From assembly GCF_014191355.1 (NCBI RefSeq), contig NZ_JACHWM010000019.1, positions 1 through 64,000 of the forward strand: DNA of 64,000 nucleotides. The letters run 5' to 3'. A program made the translations under genes and the position numbers. Under the pieces are notes generated by a model. That model ran no database searches. It saw only the letters and a list, made by a program, of their open reading frames with translations, and had not been told where the DNA came from. Below are positions 24,473 to 33,457 of this stretch, in pieces. The stretch is from Methylobacterium sp. R2-1. GTDB lineage: Bacteria > Pseudomonadota > Alphaproteobacteria > Rhizobiales > Beijerinckiaceae. How positions within the stretch are numbered: position 1 is the first letter of the stretch; every line of letters starts with the position of its first letter.

Positions 24473-25297
24473 ATGGCCCAGTTCAATCTCCCCAAGAACT
24501 CCCAGGTCACGGAAGGCAAGACCTGGCCGGCGCCGGACGGCGCCAAGAACCTCCAGACGTTCCGGATCTACCGCTGGAACCCGGATGACGGAAAGAACCC
24601 GCGCATCGACACCTACCGGGTCGATCGCGACGATTGCGGCCCGATGGTCCTCGACGCGCTTCTCTGGATCAAGAACAAGGTCGATCCGACGCTGGTCTTC
24701 CGCCGCTCCTGCCGCGAAGGCATCTGTGGCTCCTGCGCCATGAATATCGAGGGGCAGAACGCGCTCGCCTGCACCATGGGCATCGACGAGTGCAAGTCGC
24801 CCGACAACGCCCTGCCGTTCCTGACCCGCAAGGACAAGGACGGCGCGGTGCGGATCTACCCGCTGCCGCACATGCCGGTCCTGAAGGATCTCGTGCCGGA
24901 CCTCACCAACTTCTACGCCCAGCACGCGGCGATCGAGCCCTGGCTCCAGACCGAGACACCCGCGCCGGAGAAGGAGTGGAAGCAGACGCCTGAGGATCGC
25001 GCCCGGCTCGATGGCCTCTACGAGTGCATCCTGTGCGCCTGCTGCACTACGAGCTGCCCGAGCTACTGGTGGAACGGCGACAAGTTCCTCGGGCCGGCAG
25101 CCCTGCTCCAGGCCTATCGCTGGCTCATCGACTCGCGCGACGAGAACACCGGCGAGCGGCTCGACGGACTGCACGACCCGTTCCGGCTCTACCGCTGCCA
25201 CACGATCATGAACTGCGCCAACACCTGCCCGAAGAACCTCAATCCGGCCAAGGCAATCGCCGAGATCAAGAAGATGATGGTCGAGCGCGAGGTCTGA
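24473..25297 (+). CDS. sdhB: succinate dehydrogenase iron-sulfur subunit SdhB (274 aa)
   Basis: All three cluster motifs are intact: the 2Fe-2S loop SCREGICGSCAMNIEG, the 4Fe-4S motif CILCACCTTSCPSYWW, and the 3Fe-4S/4Fe-4S part CHTIMNCANTCPKNLNP. The start MAQFNLPKNSQVTEGKTW is the usual alphaproteobacterial N-terminus; the frame extends upstream to 23894 only as a shadow of the preceding gene. It carries electrons from SdhA to the quinone site. A very strong hairpin follows. Confidence 0.97.
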   Translation: MAQFNLPKNSQVTEGKTWPAPDGAKNLQTFRIYRWNPDDGKNPRIDTYRVDRDDCGPMVLDALLWIKNKVDPTLVFRRSCREGICGSCAMNIEGQNALACTMGIDECKSPDNALPFLTRKDKDGAVRIYPLPHMPVLKDLVPDLTNFYAQHAAIEPWLQTETPAPEKEWKQTPEDRARLDGLYECILCACCTTSCPSYWWNGDKFLGPAALLQAYRWLIDSRDENTGERLDGLHDPFRLYRCHTIMNCANTCPKNLNPAKAIAEIKKMMVEREV

Positions 25298-25318
25298 TTT
25301 TTCTCCAAGGACAATCAT

Positions 25319-25368
25319 CGAAACGACGAGAGCCGCGCCCCGATCCGGGCGCGGCTCTCGTCGTTTCG
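25319..25368 (+). terminator. 22-bp perfect hairpin ending the sdh operon
   Basis: CGAAACGACGAGAGCCGCGC plus CC (25319-25340) pairs perfectly with 25347-25368 around a six-base loop (CGATCC). It begins 22 bp after the sdhB stop. There is no T run, but ATTTTT lies just before the stem. The length of the stem also allows an RNA-stabilising or processing role. Confidence 0.7.
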
Positions 25369-25534
25369 ACATCTCGCATCCGCTCTCCATCGACTGAGGC
25401 AGGTCAGCCACACTGCCGGGAAAACCTGCGCAAGCGCGGCTTTTCCCGGGCTGGCCGTGCAGCCTGCCTTGCCGCAAGCGCATTTGCTCGCGAGGCCAAG
25501 CGCGACCGTTGCGTGTTCTGTTGAGGGGTGTTTG

Positions 25535-26089
25535 ATGACGCGTGGGTTCCTGTCGAAAGCCGCCTGTCTCGCGCTCGCCGCGAGCGTCGGCGCCTGCGCC
25601 TCGAACCGGTTCGAGGGCCCCCGCGAGCGTCCGCGGCCGCAGGCAGCGCTCGAACCCGCCACGCCCGCTCTGCCCGCCGGCGCGGTGACGAGCGAGCCCC
25701 TCGCGCCCCCGCCGGGCGCCTCCGCCGCGCCGAGCGAACCGCCCCCGAGCGTTGCCGCTGCCCCGTCTCCGGCGCTCGAGCCGCCGCCGGCTCCGCCTCC
25801 GGTGGTCGCGACCGGCCGCTCCTCGGTGGTGGGCTCGTGGAACGCCACCGATGCGGCGGGAAGCTGCAAGGTCTCGTTGTCCAGCACACCTTCGCTCGAC
25901 CTCTACAAGGCCACGACCGCGGGCTGCGGCAACAAGGATCTCGCCAAGGTCTCGGCCTGGGATTTCCGCGATGGCGAGGTCTACCTCTACCAGCCGGGTG
26001 GCACCGTCGCCGCGCGCCTGCGCCAGGGCGGCGGCGGCCTCGAGGGCGCGCTCTCGAAATCCGGCGCCCAGCTCTCTCTGGCCCGCTGA
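25535..26089 (+). CDS. lipoprotein with AprI/Inh-like protease-inhibitor domain (184 aa)
   Basis: The start MTRGFLSKAACLALAASVGA ends in a lipobox-like A-S-V-G-A-C at Cys22. Residues 25-95 are a Pro/Ala-rich linker. Residues 98-184 (SVVGSWNATDAAGSCKVSLS, GCGNKDLAKVSAWDF, GEVYLYQPGG) follow the beta-barrel inhibitor fold of AprI/Inh, including the G-x-W start, two Cys and A-W-x-F. Such proteins block serralysin-type metalloproteases in the periplasm. No protease gene is adjacent. It is convergent with the outer-membrane protein gene 12 bp away. Confidence 0.75.
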   Translation: MTRGFLSKAACLALAASVGACASNRFEGPRERPRPQAALEPATPALPAGAVTSEPLAPPPGASAAPSEPPPSVAAAPSPALEPPPAPPPVVATGRSSVVGSWNATDAAGSCKVSLSSTPSLDLYKATTAGCGNKDLAKVSAWDFRDGEVYLYQPGGTVAARLRQGGGGLEGALSKSGAQLSLAR

Positions 26090-26101
26090 CGCACTCTCCC
26101 G

Positions 26102-27886
26102 TCAGGGGTTCACCCGCACGCCGAGCAGCACCGTGTGCGCCTCGTAGGTCGAGAGCGGGATGGTGCTGCTCAGCGTCGAGTAGATGTAGCTGCCGCGCAA
26201 AGCGAGCCAGCGGTTGAAGCGGTAGTCGAACCGGGCGGTGGCCGAATAGCCCCGCTCGCGGATGCGCACGCCGTCGTAGTTGGTGGACAGATAGGCGCCC
26301 CCCAGCGTGATCGAGAGGTTGCGCAGGAGGTCGTGCTGCACTTCGAGCGTGGCGGCGTCGGTGAAGGCGCCGCTGGAGCCCGGCACCGCGGTCTCGATCA
26401 CGCCCGTCTGCTGGTTGAAGCGCACCGTGGTCAGCGGCGAGACCGACCAGACCAGGGCCGCGTTGATGACCGGCGCGTTGATGTCCTGCAGCGCGCGGTC
26501 GATGTAGGAGCGGTGCTGCAGGCCGCCCGAGATCTCCGCCGTCAGCGTGCTGTTGAGCGCCACCGCCGCACCCGCGGTGAAGGCGATGCCGTCGGAATCG
26601 CGGCGCAGGCCGAACTGGTCCACCGGCGTGTCGTAGACCCGGCTGTCGAGGAAGGTCTCGACGAAGGGCGTGATCGCCGGCGAGATCTCGTATCCGGCGC
26701 GCAGGCGCAGACCGTACTGGTTGGCGTCACGGTCGCTCTGGATGATCGTGGTGCCATTGCCGAGCTGCGCATCCTCGAAGACGGAGCGGTCGATCGAGCC
26801 GCGCAGCGAGAGCTGCAGCCGGTTGAAGTTCTCCTGCACGCCCGCGGTCGCGCCGTAGGTGGCGAAGAGCGGCCGGGTCGTCGCCCCGCCCGCGCCGAGA
26901 TCCGGACTGCCGAGGCGCTGGCTGTCGAGCAGGAAGCGGGTCTCCAGATCGACGCGGGTGTCGCGGTCGACGTCGATGCGCATCCGCGCGGTGCCCACCG
27001 CGTTGGGGCGGCTCGCCTCCGGGTTCTGCGGATATTCGAGGTAGCTGCCGCGCATCTCGGCGGTGAGTTCGCTCGCCGACCACTCGCTGCGCAGCGCCAG
27101 CTCCGCCTCGCTGCGCAGCGCCAGGGACGGCCGCGGGCGGGTGCCGCCGATCTGGTCCGGATTCGAATCGTAGCCGACGCTCTGGGTGAAGGCCGGCAGC
27201 AGCGTGAAGGTGCCGAACCGGATGCCGAGCGGCGCATAGGCGGTGTCGGCGGGAATCGGCCGACGGAGCGCCGTGCCGAGCAGGAACCCGGCGGCGTTCG
27301 GCAGGCCGATCCCGAAGATCGGCGTCGGCAGCGGCACGCCGGAGACGGGCGTCTGGATCACGGGGGTGAGGCGCAGATCCGTGACGGTCTGCTGCGTGCG
27401 GGTCTGCGTGATCCGGCGGGTCGCCGAGCCGAGCCGGCGCGGGGGCGCCGCGCGCAGGCGCAGCAGCGAGGGCCGGGCCGGCGTGCCCTGCGCGGTGGCG
27501 GAGCCGGGCAGGCTCGCCGCGCTGCGGAAGCGGGGCAGGCGGGCGACCGTCGGCTCCTCCTCCCCGGAGGAGGAGGCCGGAGCCTGGCTCGTCGTCGTGC
27601 CGCTGCCGAGCGGGGCGGGGGCAGAGAAGGCGCCCGAGCCGCGCAAAGCCGTCGGCGCGTCGAAGGCGGACCGGCGCGGGCGGCCGGCGGTGGCCGGCTC
27701 GGAGGGGGTGCGCGCGGGCGATCCCGATGCGGCACCCGGGGCCGGGTCAGATTGCGACGGGTCGGGCGTCTCCTGCGCCAGGGCAGGGGAGCCGAGAACA
27801 GGGCCGAACAGGGCAGGCAGCAGCGCCAGGGCGAACGCGCTGCGGCGGCCTCCTCGCTTGTCCCCGATCGGCCGCTCGCGTGACAC
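26102..27886 (-). CDS. outer-membrane beta-barrel protein (about 594 aa)
   Basis: A signal-like segment (SAFALALLPALFGPVLGSPA) is followed by a Pro/Ser/Ala-rich region to about residue 180. A barrel of alternating strands follows (FGTFTLLPAFTQSVGYDSNP, LALRSEWSASELTAEMRGSY, FDYRFNRWLALRGSYIYS) ending in VLLGVRVNP. The pattern fits the putative beta-barrel porin 2 family, often linked to exopolysaccharide or surface functions. I chose GTG 27886 because upstream sequence is Arg-rich and not protein-like; the frame is open to 28117. It is divergent from kdsD. Confidence 0.8.
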   Translation of the reverse strand: MSRERPIGDKRGGRRSAFALALLPALFGPVLGSPALAQETPDPSQSDPAPGAASGSPARTPSEPATAGRPRRSAFDAPTALRGSGAFSAPAPLGSGTTTSQAPASSSGEEEPTVARLPRFRSAASLPGSATAQGTPARPSLLRLRAAPPRRLGSATRRITQTRTQQTVTDLRLTPVIQTPVSGVPLPTPIFGIGLPNAAGFLLGTALRRPIPADTAYAPLGIRFGTFTLLPAFTQSVGYDSNPDQIGGTRPRPSLALRSEAELALRSEWSASELTAEMRGSYLEYPQNPEASRPNAVGTARMRIDVDRDTRVDLETRFLLDSQRLGSPDLGAGGATTRPLFATYGATAGVQENFNRLQLSLRGSIDRSVFEDAQLGNGTTIIQSDRDANQYGLRLRAGYEISPAITPFVETFLDSRVYDTPVDQFGLRRDSDGIAFTAGAAVALNSTLTAEISGGLQHRSYIDRALQDINAPVINAALVWSVSPLTTVRFNQQTGVIETAVPGSSGAFTDAATLEVQHDLLRNLSITLGGAYLSTNYDGVRIRERGYSATARFDYRFNRWLALRGSYIYSTLSSTIPLSTYEAHTVLLGVRVNP

Positions 27887-28164
27887 CGGCAGCGCTCTTT
27901 CCCTGGTGAGGGCCCTGGCTATGGCCCTGGACGCGGCCGGCGGCCCGTGGACGGGGCGGCGTCCGTGTCCGGCCGGCGCTCCATGGTTAAGGAAGCTACA
28001 GCGGGCATGGTTAACGCGCCGTTGCGGGCGCTGGCCCCATGCTGTGCCGGGCCGGGCAGCCGCCTTGCGGCCACAGTCGCGGGCGAAGACGGCGCGGCAA
28101 ACCAAGATCGAGATCACGACCCGGCGCCGTGCCCACGGCCCCGGACGACACGGAACGCGACTTC

Positions 28165-29190
28165 ATGGCCCTGGCACAGCGGATCGAGGATCAGGACGCG
28201 GCGCGCGCGGAGTCGGCACGCCCGCCCGCCATCGCCTCGGCGCTGCGCACCATCGAGACCGAGCGCGAGGGCCTGGCCTGCCTGATGGCCGCGATCGGCA
28301 ACGGCCTCGGCGAGCCCTTCGCCCAGGCCGTCGAGCGGATCGGCGCCGCGCGCGGCCGGGTGATCTGCACCGGCATGGGCAAGTCCGGCCACGTTGCCCG
28401 CAAGATCGCCGCGACCTTCGCCTCCACCGGCACGCCGGCCCTCTACGTCCACCCGGCCGAGGCCAGCCACGGGGATCTCGGCATGATCCAGCCCGAGGAC
28501 GTGGTGCTGGCGCTCTCATGGTCGGGCGAGACCACGGAACTCGCCGACATCATCGGCTACACCCGGCGCTACCGCGTCGGCCTCGTCGCGATCACCTCGA
28601 ACGCCGCCTCGACGCTGGGCCGCGAGTCCGATACCTGCCTTGCGCTCCCGAAGGCGAAGGAGGCCTGCCCGAACGGGCTCGCCCCCACCACCTCGACGGC
28701 GATGCAGCTCGCGCTCGGCGACGCGCTCGCCGTGGCGCTGCTGGAGGCCCGCGGTTTTTCCGCCCGCGATTTTTCCGTGTTCCATCCCGGCGGCCGGCTC
28801 GGCGCCTCGCTGCGGCAGGTGCGCGAGGTCATGCATGGCGGCGCGGACCTGCCGATGGTGGCGCTCGGCACCGCGATGCGGGCCGCGGTGGCCGAGATCG
28901 ACGCCAAGGGGTTCGGCTCCGTCCTCGTGGTCGATGCGGAGGGGGCGCTGGCCGGCATCCTCACCGACGGCGACGTGCGCCGCGCCATCTTCTCCCGCGA
29001 GGGGCTGGACCGCCTGCCGGTCGAGGCGGTGATGACCAAAAACCCCCGCACGATCACGCCCGAGACCCTGCTCGCCAAGGCGCTGCAGATCCAGGAGGCG
29101 ATGAAGATCACCGCCCTGGTGGTGGTGGAGAACGGCCGCCCCGTCGGCCTCGTCCACTACCACGACCTGCTGCGCACCGGCGTGGCGTAA
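28165..29190 (+). CDS. kdsD: D-arabinose 5-phosphate isomerase KdsD (341 aa)
   Basis: The protein has an SIS domain at about residues 40-180 (RVICTGMGKSGHVARKIAAT, HPAEASHGDLGMI, LSWSGETTEL, NGLAPTTSTAMQLALGDALA) followed by two CBS domains (VREVMH..., ILTDGDVRRAI, VEAVMTKNPRTI). It makes arabinose 5-phosphate, the first precursor of Kdo for LPS. ATG 28165 is preferred; GTG near 28129 would add a few residues. The LPS transport genes lptF/G/D in this window serve the same envelope but are not linked to it. Confidence 0.95.
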   Translation: MALAQRIEDQDAARAESARPPAIASALRTIETEREGLACLMAAIGNGLGEPFAQAVERIGAARGRVICTGMGKSGHVARKIAATFASTGTPALYVHPAEASHGDLGMIQPEDVVLALSWSGETTELADIIGYTRRYRVGLVAITSNAASTLGRESDTCLALPKAKEACPNGLAPTTSTAMQLALGDALAVALLEARGFSARDFSVFHPGGRLGASLRQVREVMHGGADLPMVALGTAMRAAVAEIDAKGFGSVLVVDAEGALAGILTDGDVRRAIFSREGLDRLPVEAVMTKNPRTITPETLLAKALQIQEAMKITALVVVENGRPVGLVHYHDLLRTGVA

Positions 29191-30125
29191 GGCCATCATC
29201 GCACCGTCATCGCGAGGCGGAGCCGAAGCGATCCAGGGCGCGCCATCGGCCGGAAACGTCGCGGCCTGGATTGCCACGGCTTCGCCTCGCGATGACGGGG
29301 GAGAACGCGAAGCGATCGCTGCGCCAACGCCAATCTGGGGCCTGGAACTGCGCCCGTCTCCCCGACCGGTCGAAAAGCCTTTTCGAAAACACGTTTTCCC
29401 CCGCGGCCCTGAGGCCCGGAGGACGGCTGGCCGATCGGCCGGCTGGGGACGCACCTGACACAAACCCCGAGGGGGACGCGGGACGCTGCGAAACCTCCGG
29501 ATGCTGATGTGAGACTTTGCTGGTTTCCCGGCGTCCCGCGGAGGGGCCGCTTCCTTATCACGAGAAGCCGTCCCTCCGTTTTGGCGTCACGGTCTCTCCA
29601 CCGGCCTCGACCCCGGACATATGCGCCTGTGGGACCCTCGGACCGCCTCCCCGCGAGGGGAGAGGGAACCTCTGCAGACGGCTATGAGCGGACTTGTCCG
29701 CACCGGACCTCGTATTGGGCCCGGCTCCGGTTGTTCCTGGGCGCCGACCCGAGACGGCCTATGGCCCCATCCCGAGACGGCGTTGTGTCGCGCACAGCGC
29801 CCGAGGCGATAGCGACCGGGCCACCGACGCGGGAACCGTCACACCTCCCAACGAGCCTCGCCGGCCGGCCACCGGAAAAGCTCCCCCGGTTGGTCCGGGA
29901 GGTGAGTGGCGGCGGTTGTAGGATTTTAAGCCTGAAATGTCAAGGGAATTTGGACCAAAACATCTATGCTACAGCTAGCGCTGCATTATTCCACGAGACG
30001 AGAGTCACCTATGTGATAAACTAAAACTGCGACGAGGCGCCTAGCGACTAGCATCGAACTCGTTGCAGACACTGGGGCAGCTTCATTCATAAAATTAGAC
30101 AACGGACATATGGAAGGGGACAAAT
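29191..30125. other. long non-coding stretch with a REP-like palindrome and a sharp change to AT-rich DNA
   Basis: The first 100 bp hold a REP-like palindrome (29206-29296). A short hairpin CGAAAAG-C-CTTTTCG lies at 29371-29385. From 29400 to about 29925 the DNA is GC-rich with no protein-like frame. At about 29925 the composition turns abruptly AT-rich and stays so to about 31870. The NTPase promoter should lie between 29940 and 30110. Confidence 0.5.
29206..29296. repeat. REP-like extragenic palindrome
   Basis: GTCATCGCGAGGCGGAGCCG at the left pairs with CGGCTTCGCCTCGCGATGAC at the right, and GCGATCCAGG with CCTGGATTGC inside. The left-arm text (GTCATCGCGAGGC...GAAGCGATCCAG) is of the kind scattered between genes in Hyphomicrobiales. 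It starts 16 bp after the kdsD stop and may stabilise its mRNA 3' end. Confidence 0.7.
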
Positions 30126-31821
30126 TTGTCTGTCTCCAAGCTTTCAAGCGAAATCATGCGGTTTATATCATCCGGAAACCCGGAGATTGTCTGTATAAAA
30201 GGAAAATGGGGAGTAGGAAAAACTTACGCTTGGCGCAAATTTCTGAAAGAAGCACACCAACAAAAATCTATTGGACTGAAGCAGTACTCTTACGTGTCAC
30301 TTTTTGGAAGAAATTCCTTGACGGATCTGCGCAACGCTGTAGTCGAGAATTCAATCAGCACTGACGACCTTGACGCAAAGCCTAGCTTAACGAGTTTGGA
30401 GCAAGCCGCACACGTATTCAGACAAGGCCTGAATAGAGCGGGATTTTTAACCCAATACCTACCTAAATCTGATAAGTATGCCGATGGTATTCAGCGCGTA
30501 ATGTTTTTGCTCGCTCGAAATAAGATAGTATGCCTGGATGATTTAGAGAGAGCAGGAAGTGGGCTGAATATCAAAGATGTTCTTGGCCTCGCCTCACAGC
30601 TAAAGGATGAGAAGGGCTGCAAAGTCATCATTCTTTTAAACGACGAAAAGCTGGAAGACACACAGAAGATCGATTTCGAGGATCAACTCGAAAAAGTTGC
30701 CGACATAATTTTCAGTTTCGACCCGTCGCCCGAAGAGGCATTACTCATAGCGCTTACAACAGAAGGGGATTTCAAAGAATTTCTTGCTGAAAACTGCAAA
30801 AAGCTTAAGATAAACAATATCAGGGCAATAAAAAACGGAATCTTATTGCAATCGACTTTCAGAAATATTAGATGGATTAGATCCACGTGTATTACAGCAA
30901 GCCATCCATACGGCTACACTGGCGAGTTTTTCAAAGTTTCAGCCAAAAGATGCACCAACTATCGAATATATAATGAAATTCGATCCATACGCTGGCTTAT
31001 GGGAATCAAACGAAACCAGCAAGCCCAAAGATTCAGACCCTCATGCCGACTTACTGCTAGAATACGATTTTGGCAACGTTGATGAACTTGACAAGGCCAT
31101 AATATCTGGCGTCGTAAAAGGGTTCTTTGATGAGGAGACTGTCAGAAGTTTCGGAGAATCAGTAAATCACAATTTGGCACTGTCCGATCAAGGTAACGCC
31201 TACAGGGCAGCGTGGAGAGTTTATCACGACTCATATGAAGACAACGCAGAAGAAATCATTGAATCTCTTGTTCAATCTATTCGTTCAAATATAAATGTTG
31301 TTGATATATCTAACCTTGATGCAGTAGTTCAAACGTTGCGCGAACTTGGAGCAAATGAGAAGGCAGCTGAACTCATAAGGTTTTATGTGGACAATAAGAG
31401 CGGCGACGCCACGATATGGGACACAGAAAGTTACTCGTATAGGGGCGGCATCAAAGATGCGGAGGTCTTATCGGCATGCAATGAGAAGCTTAGACTGCAT
31501 GAACCAGAAACAACCCAAAAAGAAGTACTTTTGAAAGTAGGCATTTCCCAGGGATGGAACGCAAAAGATGATGCTTTGCTGGCGAACGCATCGACCGAGA
31601 ATATAAAGCATATTTTAAAGTCCGTTCGTGGAGAAACGAGGTCTAATGTGATTTCGGCAGTCCGCCTGTACCTCAGCATCAGCAACCCATCTGCTGATGT
31701 AAAAAAAATACAGGAGAATCTTGATTTTGCGCTGCGAGAGATTGCTGGCGAAAATGCCCTTAACCGCAGGCGGATCAAGGGCGTATTTGGTATAGACGCT
31801 GATATCAACACATCATCTTGA
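30126..31821 (+). pseudogene. KAP-like P-loop NTPase, AT-rich, broken by a one-base frameshift
   Basis: The TTG start at 30126 has a strong RBS (GGAAGGGG, 30112-30119). Walker A is GKWGVGKT (residues 26-33), Walker B is IVCLDDLER (134-142), and a sensor-like IILLNDEKL follows (168-176), the pattern of KAP/AAA-type NTPases. The reading frame then leaves protein-like text at a run of six A (30830-30835). Removing one A joins it to TESYCNRLSEILDGLDPRVL, which continues in the 30973-31821 frame through a helical C-terminal half to TGA. The intact protein would be about 564 residues. Codon use and GC are very unlike the neighbours, indicating transfer. Confidence 0.75.
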
Positions 31822-31902
31822 TATTTATTATACGTATATTTTTTACCATGCGATGAGCTTCCAATGATCCGCGCAATCAATGAGGTACCACCTCGCAGAA
31901 TC

Positions 31903-32346
31903 TCAAAACACCGCAACCAACCCCACCCCAATCACCATCAACACCGCCCCGGCAACCCGCCAGACACTGGCGGGATGCACCTGAAACCCGATCCAGCCGA
32001 AGTGGTCGAGCACGAGCGAGGCGGCCACGCCCACGGTGACGATGATCCCCAAAAAGGTCGCCGCGCCGATGGCGGGGGAGGCGTAGAGCTGGGCCAGGAT
32101 CAGCAGGATGCTCAGAAAGCCGCCGAGCCACGCCCACCAGGGCACCTGACCGAGCTGCTGGCCGGAGGGGAGTTCGAGTTTGCCCAGGGCGAGGCCGCCC
32201 ACGAGCAGGGCGGCGGTGCTGACCAGCAGGGTCAGCAGGGCCGCCGTCACCGGCAGGCCGAGCGACTTCGACAAAGTCGCGTTCTGTCCCGGCTGGATCG
32301 CATTGGCGAGACCGGCGAGGATCGTCAGAGCATAGAGAGACCACAT
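31903..32346 (-). CDS. YdcZ/DUF606-type DMT-superfamily membrane protein (147 aa)
   Basis: Five hydrophobic helices fill the protein. It has the family features LANAIQPGQNATLSKSLG at the N-terminus and WAWLGGFLSILLILAQLYAS, then AATFLGIIVTVGVAASLVLD with DHFGWIGF, then VWRVAGAVLMVIGVGLV. It is predicted to be an inner-membrane transporter or half-transporter of the drug/metabolite superfamily with unknown substrate. The gene ends about 35 bp right of the AT-rich insert. Confidence 0.85.
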   Translation of the reverse strand: MWSLYALTILAGLANAIQPGQNATLSKSLGLPVTAALLTLLVSTAALLVGGLALGKLELPSGQQLGQVPWWAWLGGFLSILLILAQLYASPAIGAATFLGIIVTVGVAASLVLDHFGWIGFQVHPASVWRVAGAVLMVIGVGLVAVF

Positions 32347-32692
32347 AGCTCGTCATCCGACTCGCGGACGGCCAAGTTTCGCGGGTGCGACACCAGGACC
32401 GCACGGTCGCGCGCGGCGGGGTCGAGGCGACCGGCGGGCGGTGTCCGGGGTCGCGAGAGGGAATCGACGCAGCGGGCCGTGCGGAGGCCGATCGGCCCTG
32501 GCGCCCCTCCGTCCCTCCGGGGCCGCGGGGCGGAGCCCGGAATGACGGGCGGCGTGGGATGCGCGGGGTCCCGGGGTCGTGAGCCCGCCTGCGGCGCCCC
32601 GGCCTCGCCGCGGCCCCTCGACAAAGCGTCGCGGCGGGAAGAAGGGTGAGGCGGCGCGCCGAAGATTGATAAATGTGCGGGGGCGAGGACGG
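32347..32692. other. intergenic region between divergent genes
   Basis: The region is GC-rich and lies between the YdcZ-type gene and the enoyl-CoA hydratase gene, so it should carry both promoters. The frames that cross it (32325-32624 minus, 32579 plus) are shadows. No palindrome of note was seen. Confidence 0.35.
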
Positions 32693-33457
32693 ATGAGCGA
32701 AGCCATCACCATCGAGGATCGTTCGGGCGGCGTCCGGCTGATCCGCTGGAACCGTCCGGCGAAGAAGAACGCGCTGACCGGGGCGATGTACGACGCCGCC
32801 ACCGCCGCGCTGGAAGATGCCGACGCGAACTCCGAAACAATCGGGGCGGTGGTGTTTGCCGGGCTGCCCGGCGCCTTCACCGCCGGTAACGACCTGGGCG
32901 ATTTCTTTGCCGCCGGCACGGCGCCGCGGGGATCGTTTTCCGAGATGCCGGCCCTGCGCTTCATCCGGCAGCTCGCCCGCACCCGCACGCCGCTGGTCGC
33001 GGCGGTGGACGGACTCGCCATCGGCGTCGGCACGACGCTGACGCTGCATTGCGACCTCGTCTATGTCGGGCCGCAGGCGCGCTTCCGCATGCCGTTCGTG
33101 GAACTCGGCGTGGTGCCGGAGGCCGCCGCGAGTTTCCTGCTGCCGCGCCGGATCGGACTCGCCCGCGCCTCGGCGCTGCTGCTGCTGTGCGAGCCGTTCG
33201 ACGGCGCGGCGGCGGTGGCGCTCGGACTCGCGAACGCGGAGCTGCCCTCCGAGACGCTGGAAGAGCACGCGCTGGCCCAAGCCGCTCGGCTGGCCGCCCT
33301 GCCGCGGAAGGCGGTGCAGGCGACCCGCGCGCTGCTGCGGGGCGAGCAGGGGCTGGTCGAGGCAGCGATCGAGGCGGAGGCGCAGGCCTTCGATGCGGGC
33401 CTGCGCGACCCCGAGACGCAGGCGCGGCTCGCCCGCTTCCTCTCCGGCAAGGCATGA
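32693..33457 (+). CDS. enoyl-CoA hydratase/isomerase family protein (254 aa)
   Basis: The crotonase fold is evident: VRLIRWNRPAKKNALTGAMY, oxyanion-hole segment GAFTAGNDLGDF, then VAAVDGLAIGVGTTLTLHCD and MPFVELGVVPEAAASFLLPR. The second oxyanion Gly is in place, and the position of one catalytic Glu is in VELGVVPEA. The start ATG 32693 lies after a purine stretch (GAGGACGG). Its stop overlaps the next start (ATGA), and the three genes 32693-35165 form one unit for fatty-acid or acyl-CoA metabolism. Confidence 0.92.
   Translation: MSEAITIEDRSGGVRLIRWNRPAKKNALTGAMYDAATAALEDADANSETIGAVVFAGLPGAFTAGNDLGDFFAAGTAPRGSFSEMPALRFIRQLARTRTPLVAAVDGLAIGVGTTLTLHCDLVYVGPQARFRMPFVELGVVPEAAASFLLPRRIGLARASALLLLCEPFDGAAAVALGLANAELPSETLEEHALAQAARLAALPRKAVQATRALLRGEQGLVEAAIEAEAQAFDAGLRDPETQARLARFLSGKA

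Noticed and set aside
27160..27180. GGATTCGAATC as a tRNA T-loop
   Set aside because: It lies within the barrel-protein coding sequence (GYDSNPD) and no acceptor or anticodon stems surround it.
26135..27883. 582-codon plus-strand open frame
   Set aside because: It is the exact antisense of the outer-membrane barrel gene, with shadow-type composition.
3909..29985. Shared 12-mer CAGCTAGCGCTG at about 3910 and 29974 as possible attachment sites
   Set aside because: It is too short and is not placed at both ends of a single inserted segment; chance is likely.
30826..30840. Programmed -1 ribosomal frameshift at A-AAA-AAC in the NTPase gene
   Set aside because: The heptamer fits the slippery consensus, but a -1 shift leads within 12 codons to TAG. 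The protein-like continuation needs a +1 shift.
32325..32624. 99-codon minus-strand frame upstream of the YdcZ-type gene
   Set aside because: Arg/Pro-rich composition and no RBS or homologous pattern; it covers a divergent promoter region.
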